From Lachnospiraceae bacterium (GTDB lineage Bacteria; Bacillota; Clostridia; Lachnospirales; Lachnospiraceae), in NCBI GenBank assembly GCA_031272985.1, contig JAISSU010000029.1:272962-336961 (forward strand): a stretch of DNA of 64,000 nucleotides, in the 5' to 3' direction. Positions 24,729-33,668 of the stretch are shown in pieces (positions within the stretch are counted from its first letter, which is position 1; the number at the start of each line of letters is the position of its first letter). Below the pieces are notes generated by a model. That model was not told the origin of the DNA and did no database searches. It saw nothing but the letters and a program-made list of their open reading frames with translations. Both the position numbers and the translations under genes were made by a program.

Positions 24729-26531
24729 ATGGATTCAAGAGAGGCCGCATATCGAAGAAGAAAAGCGCGGGCTAAAAGGAAACGAAGGAGAAAGATATTA
24801 GGGAAGCTGTTATCGTTTCTGGTTGTCTTTTTAGCGATAGTAGGTTTGGTGGCATATTTTGGCTGGAAACGTTACAGTCCCACAAAGGAAAGAGCGGATT
24901 TGACACAGTATTTCAAAATTACCGCTAATGACCAGCTGGCCGTGATTTTCAATAATGAAGTTGTGGAGCCTTGTGCTATCTCATCTGAAGGCACGGCTTA
25001 TCTGCAATTTGATGTAATAAGGGACAAGTTAAACGACAGGTTTTATTGGGACTCAAATGAAAACCTTCTGCTCTACACTCTTCCGAATGATACCGTGACA
25101 GTGGGAGTAGGGAGCAGGGAATACACAGTCTCAAAGGAACAGCAGACTGAAAATTATGTAATTCTTAAGACGGTAGGAAGTACCGCCTATGTTGCGCTTG
25201 ATTTTGTGAAAAAATATTCGGATTTTGATTTCGAGGTTTATGATGATCCCGGAAGGGTCAGCATTGTTACCGAGTTTGACAATATTCCGACTGCCACAGT
25301 CAGTAAAGATACCGCGGTTCGCTATCAGGGCGGAGTAAAAAGCCCTGTCCTTACGGATATTGTAAAGGGCGATGAAGTCGTTATTGTCGAGAGCGAAGAA
25401 AACTGGAAAAAGGTTCGTACAAAGGATGGCTTCATTGGCTATGTCAAAAACAATACACTTAAGGCGCAGGAAGATAAGAGTATCCAGCGGAATTTTACGC
25501 AGCCGGAATTTACGAGTATTTCAAAGGGTTACACGATAAATATGGTCTGGCACAATGTCACAAACGAAGTTGCGAACGCTAATATTCTGCAGGTACTCGC
25601 AAATAGTAAAGGACTTAATACCATTGCGCCTACGTGGTTTCATGTGGCCGATACTTCGGGGAATTTAAGCTCCATTGCGTCAGCGGATTATGTGAATTAC
25701 GCGCATCAGGCTAATGTCGAGGTCTGGGCGACGATACGCGATTTTGACGGTGGAATAAATTCTTATGATGAGACATATGAGCTTCTTAGCTATACCTCAA
25801 GGAGGACTCAGCTTGTTAATCAATTAATCGCAGCGTCACTACAGTATGGTTTGGACGGGATAAACGTTGACTTTGAAAAAGTATCTCAGGAATGCGGAGT
25901 GCATTTCATTCAGTTTATAAGAGAATTGTCAGTAAAATGCAGGCAAAATCAAATAGTGCTGTCAGTGGATAATTATGTGCCGAAAGGCTTTAATCTCCAG
26001 TATAACCGTAAGGAGCAGGGAATCTTTGCCGATTATGTGGTGATTATGGGCTATGACGAGCACTATGCAGGCTCGCCGGAGGCCGGCTCGGTTTCATCCT
26101 ATAATTTTGTAAAGGAAGGAATTGAGGAAACCCTAAAAGAGGTTCCGGCAAATAAAGTAATCAGCGGAATTCCATTTTATACGAGACTTTGGGCGCAGAC
26201 TCCTAAGACTGCCGATGAGTTAGCAACCGATGAGGGTACCGATGCCGCCGAGTATCCGGATAAAGTAAGCAGTGAAGCATACGGTATGCAAACCGCAAAA
26301 AGCAAAGTAGCCCAATCAGGTGCTTCTGAATTTTGGGACGATACCGCAAAGCAAAACTACGCGGAATGGTATGTTGATTCCACATTATACAGAATATGGC
26401 TTGAGGACGCGCAGTCCATTTCCGCAAAGCTTGAGCTGATGAAAGAGTACGGACTCGCTGGGACTGCCGCTTGGGCTTCGGGTCTGGAAGATCCTGCGAT
26501 ATGGGACGTGATTTTGCAATATGTAAACTGA
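24729..26531 (+). CDS. Membrane-anchored SH3/GH18 glycoside hydrolase
   Basis: This 600-residue protein has a very basic N-terminus (residues 1-30), one membrane anchor (about 31-50), a copper-amine-oxidase-N-like stalk domain (about 60-185), an SH3b domain (about 195-245, GGVKSPVLTDIVKGDEVVIV) and a GH18 barrel (about 260-600). The GH18 catalytic motif DGINVDFE is at 376-383 with the proton-donor Glu at 383. GH18 proteins with wall-binding modules act on peptidoglycan or chitin-like glycans; the SleL/YaaH spore-cortex hydrolases are relatives. The ATG at 24729 has GGAGG 8 bp upstream. It is followed by a strong terminator and is probably monocistronic. Confidence 0.88.
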   Translation: MDSREAAYRRRKARAKRKRRRKILGKLLSFLVVFLAIVGLVAYFGWKRYSPTKERADLTQYFKITANDQLAVIFNNEVVEPCAISSEGTAYLQFDVIRDKLNDRFYWDSNENLLLYTLPNDTVTVGVGSREYTVSKEQQTENYVILKTVGSTAYVALDFVKKYSDFDFEVYDDPGRVSIVTEFDNIPTATVSKDTAVRYQGGVKSPVLTDIVKGDEVVIVESEENWKKVRTKDGFIGYVKNNTLKAQEDKSIQRNFTQPEFTSISKGYTINMVWHNVTNEVANANILQVLANSKGLNTIAPTWFHVADTSGNLSSIASADYVNYAHQANVEVWATIRDFDGGINSYDETYELLSYTSRRTQLVNQLIAASLQYGLDGINVDFEKVSQECGVHFIQFIRELSVKCRQNQIVLSVDNYVPKGFNLQYNRKEQGIFADYVVIMGYDEHYAGSPEAGSVSSYNFVKEGIEETLKEVPANKVISGIPFYTRLWAQTPKTADELATDEGTDAAEYPDKVSSEAYGMQTAKSKVAQSGASEFWDDTAKQNYAEWYVDSTLYRIWLEDAQSISAKLELMKEYGLAGTAAWASGLEDPAIWDVILQYVN

Positions 26532-26546
26532 AAACAAAAATTTATA

Positions 26547-26590
26547 CCCCGGGGAAGTCGGCTTTAGCGGACGCCCGGGGATTTATTTTA
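26547..26590 (+). terminator. Rho-independent terminator after the GH18 gene
   Basis: CCCCGGG (26547-26553) pairs with CCCGGGG (26574-26580) and is followed by ATTTATTTTA. Confidence 0.75.
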
Positions 26591-26631
26591 TAAAGCTTGA
26601 CACGGTATAAGTTGAACAGACAGAGGTGTCT

Positions 26632-28095
26632 ATGACAAAGATTCTCATAATACTGTTTGCAGGAATAATACTGATTATCCTGGATTGTGCAAAAAAGATA
26701 AATCTGCTCGGTCGGGTGGTGAATTTGATTTGCCTTTTGATGGCCTCAAATATTGTGGCAGTCTTTGTCCTAACGCGATCTTTTGGAATAGAGACTGAAC
26801 CGGGGAGCGAATTCAGGTTATTGCTTACCGGGCTTATACTACCTGTCGTCTATTTCTGGTTTAGAGCGCATCTGTTTCCCATAAGAAAAGTAAAAAAGAA
26901 CAAACAGAATCAGGAAGAAATACAATCATTAAGAATCAGGGTTTTATCCGGAGGAAAATTTCTTGTCAGACTTTCTGTGGTTGCAATATTCATTGAACTG
27001 ATTGTCTTGATATGGGTATTGCTTAAGTTTGAATGGAATGATCCCGGAATGGGCGGCGTTTGGATTGCAATCAATTTTGTATTTGCGTTTGTTTCGCAGT
27101 TCCTGCTTTTGTGGAATGGTATCTTACGGGTATTTTTCACATCAAAGTATCTCGGAATTTCTTACAGAGTATTACTGATACTCGTTTCTTGGATACCGAT
27201 TGTAAATATCATTGTTTTACTAAAGGCGTGCAAGCGTGTGGATTGGGAGTGCGACTATGAAAAATATAAGCAGGGACTTGACCTAATAAAGGCTGAAAAC
27301 GATTCCTGCAAAACCAAGTACCCGATTTTATTGGTACACGGAATTTTCTTTCGGGACATGAAGCTTTTTAATTACTGGGGACGCATTCCGCGTACATTAA
27401 TAAAGTGCGGCGCCACAATAGCCTACGGCAATCAGGAAGCCTGTGCTACCGTGGAAAACAATGCTTATGATATAAAAAAGGCAATCGAAGGCTTGATTGA
27501 GAGCACGGGGGCTGATAAAGTAAACATTATCGCACATTCAAAAGGCGGTTTGGATTCGCGCTACGCAATCAGCAAATTGGAAATGTACCCGAAGGTTGCC
27601 TCGCTTACAACAATAAATTCGCCGCACAGGGGTTGCAGGTTTGTTGACAAAGCATGTAAATTGCCTGATGGCTTTTATCGCATGATTGCGAAGCATTTCG
27701 ACAGAATTTTCAGGGCGTGGGGAGATAAAAACCCCGACTTTTATACGGCGACGAGACAGTTTTCAACGAAAAGCAGCGAGGCTTTTAATGCTGAAATCAC
27801 GGATGCCCCTCAAGTGTACTACCAAAGCGTGGCATCATACATGAAAAACTGTTTCAGTGATTCCGTATTGACCATACCCTATTTGTTTTCGCGAAGCTTT
27901 GAAAAAAAGACCGACGGATTGGTAAGTCTGCAGTCGGCGAGATGGGGAGAAAACTGCCGCGTGCTGGAACCCAAAGGCAGTCACGGGATTTCTCACGCTG
28001 ACGTAATAGATTTGAGAAGATGTGCCTTCCCGGGGCTGGACCCAATAGTTTTATATGTTGACATTGTAAAAGAGTTAAAGGATAAAGGATTTTGA
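26632..28095 (+). CDS. Membrane-anchored lipase/esterase
   Basis: This 487-residue protein has an N-terminal half with about six hydrophobic segments (residues 1-205) and a C-terminal alpha/beta hydrolase. The oxyanion region is ILLVHGIFFRD, the nucleophile elbow IAHSKGGLDSRYAIS puts Ser at 303, and the late KTDGLVSLQSARWG and GSHGISHADVID give candidate acid and base residues, as in triacylglycerol lipases. Start is ATG 26632 with GAGGTG just upstream; a GTG two codons earlier is equally possible. Its stop overlaps the start of the Sua5-type gene by 4 bp, so the two are translationally coupled. Lipid or ester turnover at the membrane is the likely job. Confidence 0.82.
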   Translation: MTKILIILFAGIILIILDCAKKINLLGRVVNLICLLMASNIVAVFVLTRSFGIETEPGSEFRLLLTGLILPVVYFWFRAHLFPIRKVKKNKQNQEEIQSLRIRVLSGGKFLVRLSVVAIFIELIVLIWVLLKFEWNDPGMGGVWIAINFVFAFVSQFLLLWNGILRVFFTSKYLGISYRVLLILVSWIPIVNIIVLLKACKRVDWECDYEKYKQGLDLIKAENDSCKTKYPILLVHGIFFRDMKLFNYWGRIPRTLIKCGATIAYGNQEACATVENNAYDIKKAIEGLIESTGADKVNIIAHSKGGLDSRYAISKLEMYPKVASLTTINSPHRGCRFVDKACKLPDGFYRMIAKHFDRIFRAWGDKNPDFYTATRQFSTKSSEAFNAEITDAPQVYYQSVASYMKNCFSDSVLTIPYLFSRSFEKKTDGLVSLQSARWGENCRVLEPKGSHGISHADVIDLRRCAFPGLDPIVLYVDIVKELKDKGF

Positions 28096-29210
28096 TAACA
28101 AAACACTATAAGATCGACAGAAAAAATATAGAAACAGCGAGTGCAATTTTATCTGAAGCAGGTGAAACCATCAGAAACGGCGGTCTGGTGGTTTTCCCTA
28201 CAGAGACAGTATATGGTCTGGGGGCAAATGCCCTCAGAGAAGAAGCCTCAAAAAAGATATACCGCGCAAAGGGGCGTCCTTCTGATAATCCGTTGATTAT
28301 TCATATTGCGAATTTAAAAGACCTCCCTACAATAGCAAAAGAGATACCAAACGCTGCATATTTATTGGCCAAAAAGTTTTGGCCGGGACCCTTGACCATG
28401 ATATTCAATAAAAGTAAGGATGTACCTGACACTACTACGGGAGGACTTTCAAGTGTAGCGGTCAGAATGCCCGATGATGAAATTGCATTGGGCGTTATCA
28501 GATGCGGCGGGGGCTTTGTGGCGGCACCTTCGGCCAATACATCTGGGAGGCCAAGTCCCACAAAGGCCTGCCATGTGGCAGACGATTTGGACGGAAAAGT
28601 AGATATGATAATAGACGGCGGAGACTGTACGATAGGGTTGGAATCTACGATTTTAGATATGACAGTTTCACCGTTTGCGATTCTAAGACCCGGTGCGATA
28701 ACTGCTGAAATGCTCGAAGAAGTAATAAAGGAAAAAGTAACATCATCTTCAGGGAAGGCTTTGAAGGAAGATACGGCTCCTAAAGCACCCGGAATGAAGT
28801 ACAGGCATTATTCACCCAAGGCGAAATTGGTCTTAATTGCGGGAGAAGTGGGTAAAGTTGCGGATTACATAAATGAGAGAATCGGTGAAGCATTAAGTGA
28901 CGGGGGCGTTAATGGAGATTGTATCGGTATAATCGCAAGTGAAGAAATTGCAAATAGGTATTCAGAAGAATTGCGTCGTGCAGGGTCGAATCTTGAAAGC
29001 ACCGATTTGCAAAAGAGGGTTATTGTAAAAACAATAGGAAATCGGGCGGATGCCTCAGGTATCGCCGCGAACCTTTATAGGATTTTACGGGAATTTGATG
29101 CTGAAGATGTGAGTGTGATTTACAGCGAAGTGTTTCCAGAGGAAGGAATCGGAATTGCTATTATGAACCGGCTGACAAAGGCTGCGGGATATGAGATAAT
29201 ATACGTATGA
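28092..29210 (+). CDS. ywlC: L-threonylcarbamoyladenylate synthase (Sua5/YwlC)
   Basis: This 372-residue Sua5-type enzyme has an N-terminal YrdC domain (GGLVVFPTETVYGLGANAL, KIYRAKGRPSDNPLIIHI, SVAVRMPDD, SANTSGRPSPT) and a C-terminal Sua5 domain (from about 215, APGMKYRHYSPKAKLVLI). It makes the threonylcarbamoyl-AMP used for t6A37 modification of tRNAs reading ANN codons. Start is TTG at 28092 overlapping the lipase stop (TTGA), with AAAGGA close upstream; no ATG lies before the conserved core. The full two-domain length matches YwlC rather than short TsaC. Confidence 0.92.
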   Translation: MITKHYKIDRKNIETASAILSEAGETIRNGGLVVFPTETVYGLGANALREEASKKIYRAKGRPSDNPLIIHIANLKDLPTIAKEIPNAAYLLAKKFWPGPLTMIFNKSKDVPDTTTGGLSSVAVRMPDDEIALGVIRCGGGFVAAPSANTSGRPSPTKACHVADDLDGKVDMIIDGGDCTIGLESTILDMTVSPFAILRPGAITAEMLEEVIKEKVTSSSGKALKEDTAPKAPGMKYRHYSPKAKLVLIAGEVGKVADYINERIGEALSDGGVNGDCIGIIASEEIANRYSEELRRAGSNLESTDLQKRVIVKTIGNRADASGIAANLYRILREFDAEDVSVIYSEVFPEEGIGIAIMNRLTKAAGYEIIYV

Positions 29211-29275
29211 AATTAATAATGGAGGCAATAGGGTGGGGTGTTGCAATAATATAATGATTTTATAGGAGGAATGAG

Positions 29276-29905
29276 ATGGCAAATACGATAATTATGGATC
29301 ACCCGTTAATCAGGCACAAGATTGACTACATACGCAGGAAAGACGTGGGGGCAAAGGATTTCCGCACGATTGTAGGCGAGATTGCTTCACTTATGTGCTA
29401 TGAGGCGACGAGGGATTTGCCGCTGCGTGATGTGGAAATTGAGACGCCGATTTGTAAGATGACTGCAAAGGAGCTCAGCGGAAAAAAGCTGGCTATTGTA
29501 CCTATTCTGCGTGCGGGACTCGGGATGGTGGATGGAATGCTAAATATGATCCCCGCGGCGAAGGTGGGGCACATCGGACTATATCGTGATCCGCAGACTT
29601 TAGAGCCCGTCGAGTATTATTGCAAACTACCGCCGGACTGTGAGGAGAGGCAGGTTTTCGTGGTAGACCCGATGCTCGCGACAGGGGGTTCATCATGTGC
29701 GGCTCTTAAAATGCTTAAGGATAAGGGAGTAAAAAACATCAGATTCATGTGCATATTGGCAGCACCTGTGGGTGTGAAAAAAATGACAGAAGAGCACCCT
29801 GACGTGGACCTATATATAGGTGCATTGGATGAGAAACTAAATGATCACGCATATATCGTTCCGGGCTTAGGTGACGCGGGAGACCGCATTTTCGGGACGA
29901 AGTGA
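29276..29905 (+). CDS. upp: Uracil phosphoribosyltransferase
   Basis: This 209-residue enzyme converts uracil and PRPP to UMP in pyrimidine salvage. It has [20 protein letters not shown] at the start, the PRPP loop [12 protein letters not shown] (about residues 128-139) and the C-terminal [16 protein letters not shown] uracil-binding segment. Length and motifs match the family fully. AGGAGG lies 8 bp before the ATG. It is followed by a dCMP deaminase, making a small pyrimidine salvage pair. The gap between them contains a short direct repeat, AAGTGATATTTC. Confidence 0.96.
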   Translation: MANTIIMDHPLIRHKIDYIRRKDVGAKDFRTIVGEIASLMCYEATRDLPLRDVEIETPICKMTAKELSGKKLAIVPILRAGLGMVDGMLNMIPAAKVGHIGLYRDPQTLEPVEYYCKLPPDCEERQVFVVDPMLATGGSSCAALKMLKDKGVKNIRFMCILAAPVGVKKMTEEHPDVDLYIGALDEKLNDHAYIVPGLGDAGDRIFGTK

Positions 29906-29956
29906 TATTTCGAAACAAAGTGATATTTCCAAACCGAATGAGAAAAGAGGAATAAG

Positions 29957-30445
29957 ATGAGCAATAAACGTAAAGACTATATCAGCTGGGATGAATATTT
30001 CATGGGGGTCGCGCACCTTTCGGGACTGCGTTCTAAAGATCCGAGCACGCAGGTGGGGTGCTGCATTGTGAGCCAGGACAATAAAATATTATCGATGGGA
30101 TACAATGGACTTCCAATCGGATGTTCGGACGATGATTTTCCGTGGGAAAGAGAAGGGGATAATCCTTTAGAGACTAAATATGTATATACTGTGCATAGCG
30201 AGCTAAACGCAATACTAAATTACAGGGGAGGAAGCCTCGAAGGGGCAAAGCTCTATGTTTCGCTATTTCCTTGCAATGAGTGTGCAAAGGCTATCATCCA
30301 AAGCGGTATTAAAGAAGTGATTTATGACTCGAATAAATATGAGGACACGCCTGCGGTTCAGGCATCTATGAGGATGTTTGATGCGGCGGGTGTGAATTAT
30401 CACGGTTACCACAGGACAGGGAGGACTATCACATTAGAAGTCTAA
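29957..30445 (+). CDS. Deoxycytidylate deaminase (ComEB-like)
   Basis: This 162-residue zinc deaminase converts dCMP to dUMP, feeding thymidylate synthesis. Zinc ligands are in VHSELNAIL (His with catalytic Glu) and LFPCNECAKAI (two Cys). The N-terminus SWDEYFMGVAHLSGLRSKDP and the C-terminal AAGVNYHGY segment fit the dCMP deaminase family. AGAGGAA precedes the ATG. It follows upp and is closed by the terminator at 30511. Confidence 0.93.
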   Translation: MSNKRKDYISWDEYFMGVAHLSGLRSKDPSTQVGCCIVSQDNKILSMGYNGLPIGCSDDDFPWEREGDNPLETKYVYTVHSELNAILNYRGGSLEGAKLYVSLFPCNECAKAIIQSGIKEVIYDSNKYEDTPAVQASMRMFDAAGVNYHGYHRTGRTITLEV

Positions 30446-30753
30446 ATGCGACATTTAGTAAAAACGACGAAATTCGTTAATAATAATTTTTGAGAGTTTA
30501 GTTAGAAATCAGCCGTTTTCCGATAGGGGCGGCTTTTTTATTCAGACAGTAAATCTGTTAGCATTTCACAAAGTTTTGATTTTTTTGATTTTCTTATAGA
30601 CATTCAAAGAATCGCGATTTATAATCCTTTATGTGCTCCGATTCGGAGCCGTTCAAAATTCATATTATATATTATCAGTTTATCAATTATTATCAGGGAA
30701 CCCCGACGAGAAAATAGGGGAAAATCAAAATTACAAAAGAAAGAAGAAGTATC
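30446..30753. other. Intergenic region upstream of the Tad pilus operon
   Basis: This AT-rich gap of 308 bp contains the terminator of the upp/dCMP deaminase unit at 30511-30540. The remainder presumably holds the Tad operon promoter, but no convincing -35/-10 pair was found. No gene was seen. Confidence 0.6.
30511..30540 (+). terminator. Rho-independent terminator after dCMP deaminase
   Basis: AGCCG (30511-30515) pairs with CGGCT (30530-30534), the stem extends inward with wobble pairs, and a T-run (30534-30539) follows. Confidence 0.8.
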
Positions 30754-31677
30754 GTGAATACCCGTAGAATTCTCATCTTTGATTTGGAGGAGGGGTACGC
30801 AAACGCCTTATCGGCTTGTTTTCAAAAGAAAAAAGAGCTGAATCTTCAGATCGAAATCAAAACTGAAAAAGAAAAAACCATTCGGAAAGATAATAACGAG
30901 AGTTATTATGCCGTTTTCTCGGGAACTTCCGTTCCGCTGCATGAAAGAATGGAAATATCCGCGAAGTTCCGATTCCTGCTCACCGAAACAGGTAATGAAG
31001 CGATGGATGAAACAGAAGTTCCGATTTTTAAATTCCAGGCAGGCGAAAAAATTCTTCGAGAATTTATCCATGAGTGTTGTGAAAGCGGAGGTGCGGATGA
31101 ATTGTTCCTGCGGCTCTCGGGAAAAGGTCAGACAAACATTATCGGCGTGTTTTCTCCGATAGGGAGAATTGGAAAGACGGGATATGCGCTGAAACTCGGA
31201 GAAGATTTGGCAAAGAATGAACAGGTCTTATACCTGAACATGGAGCTCTTCGGAGGCTATGGTGGGCACTTCCATGAATCCCCGGAAAATACATTAGCTG
31301 ATGTCTTTTATTGCCTGCGGCAAGAAAAGCAAAATATCGGATTAAGAATAGCGACTTTCGTAAGTCAAAAGAACTCTTTGAATTATTTAGCGCCGATGAC
31401 AGTCTCAAAGGATGTCAAAGAAGTTAAAGCGGCCGAATGGCTGAAACTTATTCGAATAATTATGGAGGAATGCTCATATCAGTCTTTGATTTTGGATATG
31501 TCTGAGGGTATTGACGGACTGTATGAGATTCTAAAGATATGCAAGGAGATCCATATGCCTGTAATAAACGGAGAATATGCTCAGGCGAAGGTAAATCAGT
31601 TTAAAGCGGAGCTAATGCTAATGAAGATGGAGGAAGTATTAGAAAACATCAGAGAAATACCGATGCGCGCACCATAA
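30754..31677 (+). CDS. tadZ: TadZ/CpaE-like pilus-localisation ATPase
   Basis: This 307-residue protein has an N-terminal receiver-like region (LIFDLEEGYANALSACF) and a C-terminal MinD-like domain with deviant Walker A VFSPIGRIGKTGYALKLGED (about residues 132-151) and ILDMSEGIDGL as Walker B region. In Tad systems TadZ is a ParA/MinD-type protein that positions the pilus machine. Start is GTG at 30754 with a weak AGAAG site. It is the first gene of a ten-gene pilus operon on the plus strand. Confidence 0.85.
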   Translation: MNTRRILIFDLEEGYANALSACFQKKKELNLQIEIKTEKEKTIRKDNNESYYAVFSGTSVPLHERMEISAKFRFLLTETGNEAMDETEVPIFKFQAGEKILREFIHECCESGGADELFLRLSGKGQTNIIGVFSPIGRIGKTGYALKLGEDLAKNEQVLYLNMELFGGYGGHFHESPENTLADVFYCLRQEKQNIGLRIATFVSQKNSLNYLAPMTVSKDVKEVKAAEWLKLIRIIMEECSYQSLILDMSEGIDGLYEILKICKEIHMPVINGEYAQAKVNQFKAELMLMKMEEVLENIREIPMRAP

Positions 31678-31741
31678 ATATTGGAGAAAAGTAAAGTTGT
31701 GAAGCTGCAAAATCGCAGCTTGAAAAAATAAAGGAAATAGG

Positions 31742-32956
31742 ATGGAGAGGAAAATGCTTACGGCTGAAGAACTGCAGGAGTTAATCGTAGATGATTTGGA
31801 TATGACTAAAGAAATAAAGGACGAAGAGCTGTCGGAACTAATTCATCAAAGAATTAAAGATGCGGCGGGAGGCGAATACATCTCGCTTAACGACCGCTCA
31901 AGACTGGGGAAGGAATTATTCGATGCCTTTCGGAAACTTAATCTATTGCAGGAATTCTTGGAAGATGAGGAAATAACCGAAATAATGATAAACGGGACAG
32001 AAAGTATCTTCCTCGAAAAGGCAGGGCAAATATACAGGGCATCTAAGCGGTTTACCTCGGCGGAAAAGCTATACGATGTTGTTCAGCAGATAGTGGCGGG
32101 GTCAAACAGACTGGTAAACGAGGCGTCTCCCATAGTAGATGCCAGACTCCCTGAAGGCTATCGTGTGCACGTCGTACTACCGCCGGTGGCGCTAAACGGC
32201 CCGACTGTCACAATAAGGAAATTCGCAAAAGACAGCATCACTATGGATTATTTAGAGTCAATCGGCTCAATAGGAAGCGAAGCCGCGGAGTTCTTAAAGA
32301 AGCTAATCAAAGCCAAATACAATATCTTTATAAGCGGTGGAACAGGTTCGGGAAAGACCACATTCTTAAATGCACTTTCGCAGTATATTCCTAAGGAAGA
32401 ACGAATAATCACAATAGAAGATAACGCTGAGCTTCGCATTCAAGGCGTATCAAATCTCGTAAGGCTCGAGGCGAGAAATGCTAATGTGGAAGGAGTGGGC
32501 GAAATCAGTATAAGGGATTTAATCAAAGCGGCGCTTAGAATGAGACCGGATAGAATCATCGTCGGAGAGGTGCGCGGTGCGGAAGCGATAGATATGCTGC
32601 AGGCCTGTAATACCGGACATGATGGTTCGCTTTCTACCGGTCACGCCAACAGTCCTAAGGATATGCTTAGCAGGTTAGAAACAATGGTTTTTATGGGGAT
32701 GGATTTGCCGCTTTGCGCCGTCCAGAGACAGATTGCGTCAGCTATAGATATTTTAGTGCATTTGGGGAGACTGCGGGACAAAAGCAGAAAAGTATTGGAA
32801 ATAACGGAGGTGTTAGATGTTTGCGGACAGGAAATCAGATTGCGCCCGCTCTTTAGTTTTGAAGAAACGGGAGAAGATAACGGACGTATTACAGGCATTT
32901 GGAGAGAAATTGCGGAACTATCTGAGCGAAGGAAGTTATTGGCGGCAGGACTGTAA
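31742..32956 (+). CDS. tadA: Tad pilus assembly ATPase TadA/CpaF
   Basis: This 404-residue secretion ATPase has an N-terminal helical domain with LLQEFLEDEEITEIMINGTE (the CpaF N-terminal signature), Walker A ISGGTGSGKTTFLNAL (about residues 199-214), the Asp box IITIEDNAELRI, Walker B DRIIVGEVRGAEA and the His box STGHANSP. It powers Flp pilus polymerisation. Start ATG 31742 follows AAAGGAAATAGG; an ATG four codons later, with GGAGAGG, is an alternative. Its last 140 bp overlap the start of tadB in another frame. Confidence 0.94.
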   Translation: MERKMLTAEELQELIVDDLDMTKEIKDEELSELIHQRIKDAAGGEYISLNDRSRLGKELFDAFRKLNLLQEFLEDEEITEIMINGTESIFLEKAGQIYRASKRFTSAEKLYDVVQQIVAGSNRLVNEASPIVDARLPEGYRVHVVLPPVALNGPTVTIRKFAKDSITMDYLESIGSIGSEAAEFLKKLIKAKYNIFISGGTGSGKTTFLNALSQYIPKEERIITIEDNAELRIQGVSNLVRLEARNANVEGVGEISIRDLIKAALRMRPDRIIVGEVRGAEAIDMLQACNTGHDGSLSTGHANSPKDMLSRLETMVFMGMDLPLCAVQRQIASAIDILVHLGRLRDKSRKVLEITEVLDVCGQEIRLRPLFSFEETGEDNGRITGIWREIAELSERRKLLAAGL

Positions 32957-33668
32957 AAAAACAGAGTTGCTCTTTGGAATTATCAAATCTATAGCTTATC
33001 CGGTATTGGCGGGATGGCTGTTCTACCGCAGCATCTGGGGCATTATCGCACTGATCCCGTTCGGGCTTTGGCAGTTTTTCAGATTCAGGAAAAATTTAAC
33101 AGAAAAGAAAAAGCAGGAATTTCTTAAGATGTTCCGTGAAATGATGTTGACGCTTTCATCATTATTAAATACGGGATATTCGGTTGAAAACGCCCTGAAA
33201 GAAGCAGGCAAAGAACTGGGGCTCATGTTCGGAAAGAAAAGTAAAATCATGGTGGAACTGGCGATTATGAGGCAGAAGTTACGCGTTAGAGTTCCGGCTG
33301 AGCAAGTGCTGCAGGAATTTGCCGATAATACAGACATGGAGGACGTCAGCAATTTCGTAACGATTTTCGCTGCGGCAAAGCGAAGCGGCGGGGATATGTG
33401 TGCCATTATCGGAGATTCTGTTAAGCAAATCAGCGACAAAATGGATGTGAAACGCGAAATCGCAACGGTCTTAGCAGCGAAGCAATATGAATTTCAGGTG
33501 ATGACTTGGGTTCCTTTCGGAATAATCGGATATATGTCTTTAAGCTTTCCTGAGTTTATGAGCTCGCTTTACGGAAATATTTTGGGAATAGGGGTGATGA
33601 CATTATGTTTCGTTCTTTATATAAGCGCATATTGGCTGGGACTGAAAATTATAAACATAGAGGTTTGA
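32817..33668 (+). CDS. tadB: Tad inner-membrane platform protein TadB
   Basis: This 283-residue T2SSF-domain protein has membrane segments near residues 55-90 and at the C-terminus (about 225-280), and a central cytoplasmic helical bundle with FREMMLTLSSLLNTGYSVEN and ILQEFADNTDMEDVSNFVTI-like segments (here VLQEFADNTD). Start ATG 32817 is backed by GGAGGTG at 32806-32812, even though it lies inside tadA, giving a 140-bp out-of-frame overlap. A TTG at 32910 is an alternative. Its last 64 bp overlap tadC. The dense overlaps imply tight translational coupling. Confidence 0.88.
   Translation: MFADRKSDCARSLVLKKREKITDVLQAFGEKLRNYLSEGSYWRQDCKKTELLFGIIKSIAYPVLAGWLFYRSIWGIIALIPFGLWQFFRFRKNLTEKKKQEFLKMFREMMLTLSSLLNTGYSVENALKEAGKELGLMFGKKSKIMVELAIMRQKLRVRVPAEQVLQEFADNTDMEDVSNFVTIFAAAKRSGGDMCAIIGDSVKQISDKMDVKREIATVLAAKQYEFQVMTWVPFGIIGYMSLSFPEFMSSLYGNILGIGVMTLCFVLYISAYWLGLKIINIEV

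Noticed and set aside
29893..29935. Short direct repeat AAGTGATATTTC between upp and dCMP deaminase genes
   Set aside because: Two copies of 12 bp, likely local slippage; no further significance seen.
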